NCBI GenBank assembly: GCA_035286745.1
Contig: DATECU010000236.1
Location: forward strand, 1-17,837
Source: DATECU01 sp035286745
GTDB taxonomy: Bacteria > Acidobacteriota > Vicinamibacteria > Fen-336
DNA length: 17,837 nucleotides
Direction of reading: 5' to 3'
The position numbers were made by a program, and so were the translations under genes. The notes under the pieces were generated by a model. That model saw only the letters and a list, made by a program, of their open reading frames with translations. It did not search any database and was not told the DNA's origin. This document shows positions 15,401 through 17,837 of the stretch, in pieces (position 1 is the first letter of the stretch; each line of letters begins with the position of its first letter).

Positions 15401-15617
15401 TGTAGCGCACGGCGCCGTCCTGGGTGCCCAGCCAGAGGTAGCCCTGGCGGTCGAAGCTCACGGCTTCGATGGAGTTCTGGGGGAGCCCGTCCTGGTCGCT
15501 GTAGATCTTGATGGCCGAGCGGCCGCTCTCCGCAATCGAGGCCGGGTCCCCCGCGAGGGCCGGGGTGGCCCCGGCGGCCAGCAGCAGCGAGAGAACCGCC
15601 CCGGGCCGGAGGACCAT
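12405..15617 (-). CDS. periplasmic-propeller sensor diguanylate cyclase (Reg_prop / Y_Y_Y / GGDEF)
   Basis: A 1070-residue inner-membrane enzyme predicted to make c-di-GMP in response to a periplasmic signal. It has a signal peptide (residues 1-23) and then fourteen propeller repeats of the LWxGTxxGLxRL type, starting near residues 61, 102, 147, 193, 239, 284, 329, 370, 416, 462, 507, 555, 603 and 656. That count fits two seven-bladed propellers. A Y_Y_Y domain follows (about 700-775), then one membrane helix (about 787-805), a coiled coil (808-840) and a GGDEF domain (840-1018). The active site GGEEF is intact (933-937). An RxxD product-inhibition site (R924-D927) sits five residues before it. 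The last about 50 residues are low complexity. Other motifs include DPLTGVRNRRF and VDMDHFKSVNDGFGHLGGD. The start lacks a good ribosome binding site, and TATCCT lies five bases upstream of the ATG. The ligand is unknown. Confidence 0.92.
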   Translation of the reverse strand: MVLRPGAVLSLLLAAGATPALAGDPASIAESGRSAIKIYSDQDGLPQNSIEAVSFDRQGYLWLGTQDGAVRYNGREWVSLSMPRPTVANWVSSILLDQDGSLWFGTRGDGVHRYRDGRFHSFGVDEGFPDPQVLALQQTLERGRPVVWAGTADHGLIRIAEDKVEQVEAPADTPFVRVNALATAGGEEGAPGLWVGTERGLLHLSGRSWTAWDRRDFGLPSDHVLSVLETEAPGGSRALWVGTEHGLAVREHGTWRVVPLSNGMKNDYVYRLAATRTLAGEPVVWMGTEGGLSRLEAGRWRFWNMARGLPSNVIRTLTPVASANGPTTLWIGSFGGLVRLTEGKWTSYTHNTGLAENAVFSIQEFAPDDMWFGTLGGGLSRLRDGRWSQVSRYRERPIPAVMSLLKARGPQGGAELWVGTRGSGLLRFDGGSWSEILPLEALPDTWIYALLETGSAERGLTRWVGTRKGLLRLQGRERRVYTKDSGLPHDHVVALLASHDAQGRPTLWIGTRGGGVACLDLESGRFSTYDPQHSVGGLRVGSLLETSGPGSRRFLWISSNGAGVYRLDLADPAAGFVNFSESSLPALPSDLIYQMREDAAGRLYFFTRRGVARFTPRQPDATNPAEYAVFTYTSGDGLPSNGCTQGSSFVDHLGRLWTGTVAGAAMFDPAEEREDRLGKPLYLESATRVGSGRALSPGAVLEYGENHLVFRYALLSYHREGDTRYQVQLAGLDAAPSDWIADGRKEYTTLPPGTYLFRVWGRDYAGNQSGPVELAFRIRPAFWQTWWAFLAYALLAAAGVALVFRLRLHHLKARAAQLEARVAERTAELEAANRALEEQSLTDPLTGVRNRRFVAATLPLDVAQVVRTYRERLALHKRDGDANLDLVFLLVDMDHFKSVNDGFGHLGGDSVLQQVVERLKAAVRQTDTVVRWGGEEFLVLARQSNRREAPAVAERIRATMAERSFEPLAGERVTCTCSVGFAAFPFLPGAPEVVPWEQVVHLADHALYAAKRGGRDAWVGLEAASDVDPARLGESPFLRIPELLSQGLLEVRSSLPAGSALDWGSSPSRR

Positions 15618-15711
15618 GGCAAAGGATACCCGAGGTAGGCGTCCGAGGCCCCATCCCTACCGATCGTTCGGTGGGTGGGGCTCGATCGGCGCGCGGCCGG
15701 CCAGCCGGGAG

Positions 15712-16242
15712 CTACTCCGTGCGCCTGAGCCGGGTGCGGCTGTAGACCTCGAAGGGCTTGCCGGGGGCCGCCAGCTCGAAGGTCTCGCCGAAGTCGGTAG
15801 GCGAGAGAATACGATAGGTCTCCCGAGCCTTCCAGCCGGCGGGCAGGTTCTCGAAGCCCTCGCTCTCGAACACCACGACGCCCGGCTCGGCCGGCGGGAG
15901 CATGGCGTAGACGTTCACGAACCCCTCCTGATGGAACTGACGAAGCACGATCAGCTTGCGGGCCCGGTCGTAGCTGAAGAAGCTCCAGTGCCGGTGGATC
16001 TCGCCCTTGGGGTTCTTCTCCTGGGGCAGATAGGTGGAGGTGTTGCGCTCGTGCAGGTACCGGTTCTCCAGCACGAACTCGTAGCTGCGCACGACTGTGC
16101 CGGCGCCGGCCTCGCCCTCGGCCGAGCCCTTGAAGTGCCCGACCAGGAAGCGGACCGGAGCCCATGGGTCGGGCGTCTCGGGAACCGGCGGAGGCAGCAC
16201 GGCAACAGCCAGCAGCGCAAAGACCACGAAGGCCTGCATCAT
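15712..16242 (-). CDS. small exported beta-barrel-like protein of unknown function
   Basis: A 176-residue protein starting at a tandem ATG (16242 and 16239), set by AGGAG five bases upstream; an in-frame ATG at 16332 has no such site and would hide the signal. The signal peptide MMQAFVVFALLAVAVLPPPV leads to a compact domain. The domain begins WAPVRFLVGHFKGSAEGEAG, continues ENRYLHERNTSTYLPQEKNP, RQFHQEGFVNVYAML and LPAGWKARETYRI, and ends FELAAPGKPFEVYSRTRLRR. The alternating strand pattern with an FLVGxFxGxxxGxxG opening resembles small lipocalin/FABP-like families such as DUF1579 (inference from pattern). Ligand and role are unknown. It is divergent from the outer-membrane protein gene at 16519 and lies 94 bp upstream of the diguanylate cyclase on the same strand, so co-transcription is possible. 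Confidence 0.7.
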   Translation of the reverse strand: MMQAFVVFALLAVAVLPPPVPETPDPWAPVRFLVGHFKGSAEGEAGAGTVVRSYEFVLENRYLHERNTSTYLPQEKNPKGEIHRHWSFFSYDRARKLIVLRQFHQEGFVNVYAMLPPAEPGVVVFESEGFENLPAGWKARETYRILSPTDFGETFELAAPGKPFEVYSRTRLRRTE

Positions 16243-16307
16243 CGGGACTCCTCCCCGCTTGCATCGGTACGGCTCTGATCGGGATTCGCAATTGTAGCGC
16301 GCCGTCC

Positions 16308-16334
16308 CTGTGACAGGTGAAGGAAGTGTCACAG
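16308..16334. promoter_or_regulatory. inverted repeat CTGTGACA-N11-TGTCACAG in a divergent intergenic region
   Basis: Perfect 8-bp arms at 16308-16315 and 16327-16334 around 11 bp. The arms contain TGTGA and TCACA, as at 9851, but the spacing is 13 bp between the pentamers rather than 6. It lies in the 276-bp gap between divergent exported-protein genes, 66 bp from the minus-strand start and 185 bp from the plus-strand start. Confidence 0.4.
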
Positions 16335-16412
16335 CGCGCCGGCGCTGGGGACAGCCCCTCGCGTATCGTGTTTCCGGGGCGAGGCGGCCGACTTGGGTTT
16401 CCCTTGGAAGAG

Positions 16413-16429
16413 CCTTGGGACTCCCAAGG
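16413..16429. promoter_or_regulatory. palindrome CCTTGGGA-C-TCCCAAGG
   Basis: Perfect 8-bp arms with one central base, 90 bp upstream of the ATG at 16519. A related word CCCTTGGAAG lies just before it at 16401-16410. It could be an operator or a short hairpin in the leader. No regulator is identified. The remainder of 16243-16518 shows no gene; TATCGT at 16364-16369 is a possible -10 box without a -35. Confidence 0.35.
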
Positions 16430-16518
16430 GACCCCGGAGAACCGCACGCCTATGCTCCAAGCAGCCGTTCGTCTCCCGCAACCGGACAGGCGAACGCTGC
16501 GGAGGAATGGAGGAGCCT

Positions 16519-17508
16519 ATGAAGATCACCCTGAGGGCAAGGCGGGAATGGGCACAGGTCGCTCTGGTCGTGGCGGTCCTCGCGAGTGCGAGTGCACCGA
16601 GCGCTCGGGCCGGGAGCTGCGTTCGGCTCGACGCCGCGCGGGACACCCTGGCCCCGGAGGAACAGAAGGCCGCGACGCTCCTCTTCGAGGAAGCCCTGAC
16701 CAGGGAGGGGCGAACCCTCGACCGGGTTGGCTGCGACGAGGAGTGGGTGCTGTCCCACGTCCGCCTCGGCGACTCGATCACGGTCGTCGTCGCGAGTCCC
16801 CGCGGACGCCGCTCCGACCGCGTGCGTTCGGTCGAGGAGTTCCCGGCTCAGTACAGCCAGAGCATCAGGGCGCTTCTGACGGGACGGGATCCCGCCAACG
16901 AGCTGGCCGGCGTCGTCGACCGCGCCAACGTCACCTCGGCCCAGGTGGACGTCAAACGCGTAAGCTCGGACAGCGTCTTCTTCGTGCGGCTGGGCTACGG
17001 CGTCACCTCGGGCCCTGGCGACGGAGGAGGGCCACTCCTGGGGTTCGGTTGGCGGAAGGAGCTGAACCGCGTCGCGCTGGACGTGGCGTTCGCGGACCTG
17101 CGCGTCCTGAGCGAACCGGACGGAAGCTACAGCAGCGGCCCGTTCGACGGCGGCTCGTTCACCCTGGTCGCACTGGGCGTCAACTACAACTTCCGCCCGC
17201 TCGCCAACAGCACGCCGTACGCGGGCGTGGGACTCGGCTACACCCGGTGGCAGTCGGGCCAGGGCAAGGGTCTCGATGTTCGGCTCTGCCTCGGCTACGA
17301 GATGTTACGCGCCAGCAACCTGCGGCTCTTCATCCAGGCCGACGGGATCATCCCCACCTACGACGTGACGCGGACCGAGTGGACGGACTGGAGGGGTTGG
17401 GATCCCGGCGCACCCGGCCCCAAGACCTCGACCTTCCGCCCCGCCACCGTTGCGATCTCCCTGGGCATCGGATGGAGCGGCGGCCGCGACGACGACGATG
17501 ATGACTGA
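16519..17508 (+). CDS. outer-membrane beta-barrel protein with N-terminal periplasmic domain and hexa-aspartate tail
   Basis: A 329-residue protein starting at the ATG at 16519, five bases after GGAGG; longer in-frame starts have no such site. The signal peptide MKITLRARREWAQVALVVAV continues LASASAPSARA and is cut before GSC. Mature residues to about 160 form a soluble domain with SITVVVASPRGRRSDRVRSV and VVDRANVTSAQVDV. The rest is a series of amphipathic strands typical of OmpA/OprF-like barrels: FFVRLGYGV, PLLGFGWRKEL, FTLVALGVNYNFRPL, TPYAGVGLGYTRW, VRLCLGYEML, and a last strand ATVAISLGIGW. The barrel would normally end at the aromatic residue of IGW, but here SGGRDDDDDD follows. The protein family is not recognised and the function is unknown. 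The divergent region upstream carries two inverted repeats. Confidence 0.72.
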   Translation: MKITLRARREWAQVALVVAVLASASAPSARAGSCVRLDAARDTLAPEEQKAATLLFEEALTREGRTLDRVGCDEEWVLSHVRLGDSITVVVASPRGRRSDRVRSVEEFPAQYSQSIRALLTGRDPANELAGVVDRANVTSAQVDVKRVSSDSVFFVRLGYGVTSGPGDGGGPLLGFGWRKELNRVALDVAFADLRVLSEPDGSYSSGPFDGGSFTLVALGVNYNFRPLANSTPYAGVGLGYTRWQSGQGKGLDVRLCLGYEMLRASNLRLFIQADGIIPTYDVTRTEWTDWRGWDPGAPGPKTSTFRPATVAISLGIGWSGGRDDDDDD

Positions 17509-17604
17509 CGAACGGACAAAACCATCGAGGCGCAGAGGCACAGGGCACGCGGCGCTCCGCCCTCTCGTCGCCAGCCGTGGCTGAAAGCTGATCGCTGATC
17601 GCTA

Positions 17605-17802
17605 CTACCTGCGCCGCAACGGGCCGATCACGACCATTCCTTGGAGGGCCAGCTCGAGTAGGCCGACCAGCGTTGCCGTCTCGTGCTCAGGCGAGAAGCT
17701 CACGTTGCTGGCGTCGCCGAAGCAGAACCGGCCCGAGGCACCATACGCGTACGTGGCGCCAGCGTTTCGTGTCCGGGGGCTCGGGGGGCGGGAGCCCCCC
17801 GC
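17605..17802 (-). other. possible coding remnant without a start codon
   Basis: The minus strand is open from 17802 to a TAG at 17607-17605. It reads TYAYGASGRFCFGDASNVSF and then SPEHETATLVGLLELALQGM, with codon use like the neighbouring genes. The only in-frame starts (a GTG in SNVSF and an ATG near the end) would give tiny peptides, and a TGA closes the frame upstream at 17805-17803. It may be the 3' end of a decayed or frameshifted gene, or chance. I do not recognise it. The rest of 17509-17604 contains only the short repeat GCTGATC-GCTGATC-GCT (17587-17603). Confidence 0.2.
17775..17799. terminator. GC-rich hairpin near the right edge
   Basis: GGGGGCTC (17775-17782), a 9-nt loop, then GAGCCCCC (17792-17799): a perfect 8-bp stem. 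It lies about 270 bp after the outer-membrane gene's stop, so it may belong to a neighbouring gene beyond the window or to a repeat element. No T-run follows. Confidence 0.3.
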
Positions 17803-17809
17803 TCAATAG

Positions 17810-17837
17810 CGGCGCCCCGAATTCACTTCGGGCGCCG
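17810..17837. repeat. strong hairpin at the right edge of the window
   Basis: CGGCGCCC(C)GAA (17810-17821) pairs with TTCGGGCGCCG (17827-17837): an 11-bp stem with one bulged C and the loop TTCAC. It may extend past the window. It lies 11 bp after the preceding hairpin. A terminator, a REP-like element or the edge of a mobile element are all possible. Confidence 0.35.

Noticed and set aside
16393..16518. Longer N-terminus for the outer-membrane protein
   Set aside because: It would bury the signal peptide, and there is no ribosome binding site at 16393; GGAGG stands five bases before 16519.
17587..17603. GCTGATC tandem repeat as an iteron or origin
   Set aside because: Only two full copies plus GCT; too short to support any function.

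Overview
The window is GC-rich bacterial DNA with high third-position GC and mostly AGGAG-type ribosome binding sites. It encodes many exported, inner-membrane and outer-membrane proteins, so the host is Gram-negative. The Y_Y_Y/propeller diguanylate cyclase, the fused membrane/spermidine-synthase-like protein and a C-terminal IFADGFE tail fit an Acidobacteriota (Thermoanaerobaculia-like) or gammaproteobacterial genome. That placement is inference. I saw no rRNA, tRNA, CRISPR array or insertion sequence.

Layout from left to right. Positions 1-340 (minus) hold the start of a HlyD/RND-type periplasmic adaptor. A divergent exported protein of unknown function follows at 592-1227. A minus-strand pair (about 4147 to 1253) encodes a membrane-anchored SGNH hydrolase and a GT-C membrane glycosyltransferase, probably for a surface glycan. 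Next is a minus-strand NAD-salvage operon (6061 to 4272): nrtR (Nudix-winged-helix repressor) followed by a long nicotinamidase-like hydrolase. An operator with the published NrtR core GT-N7-AC lies inside the promoter spacer. Positions 6808-6187 hold a DUF2281-type antitoxin and a PIN toxin broken by two +1 frameshifts.

The middle (plus strand) has a small four-helix membrane protein, a membrane/spermidine-synthase-like fusion, and a secreted protein of ten about 44-residue repeats, nine of which carry a Cys-Cys pair in an SPCCTV-type motif. A perfect CRP-type palindrome (TGTGA-N6-TCACA) lies just upstream of the repeat protein. A secreted DUF4440/NTF2-like protein follows. Convergent to it, on the minus strand, is a 1070-residue diguanylate cyclase with fourteen periplasmic propeller repeats.

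The right end has a small exported beta-barrel-like protein (minus) and a divergent outer-membrane beta-barrel protein (plus) ending in six aspartates. A second inverted repeat with CTGTGACA arms lies between them. The last 330 bases hold no convincing gene, a possible coding remnant and two strong hairpins.

The best-supported regulatory unit is the autoregulated nrtR-nicotinamidase operon. The most novel-looking item is the Cys-pair repeat protein at 10005-11705, possibly under a CRP/FNR-type regulator.
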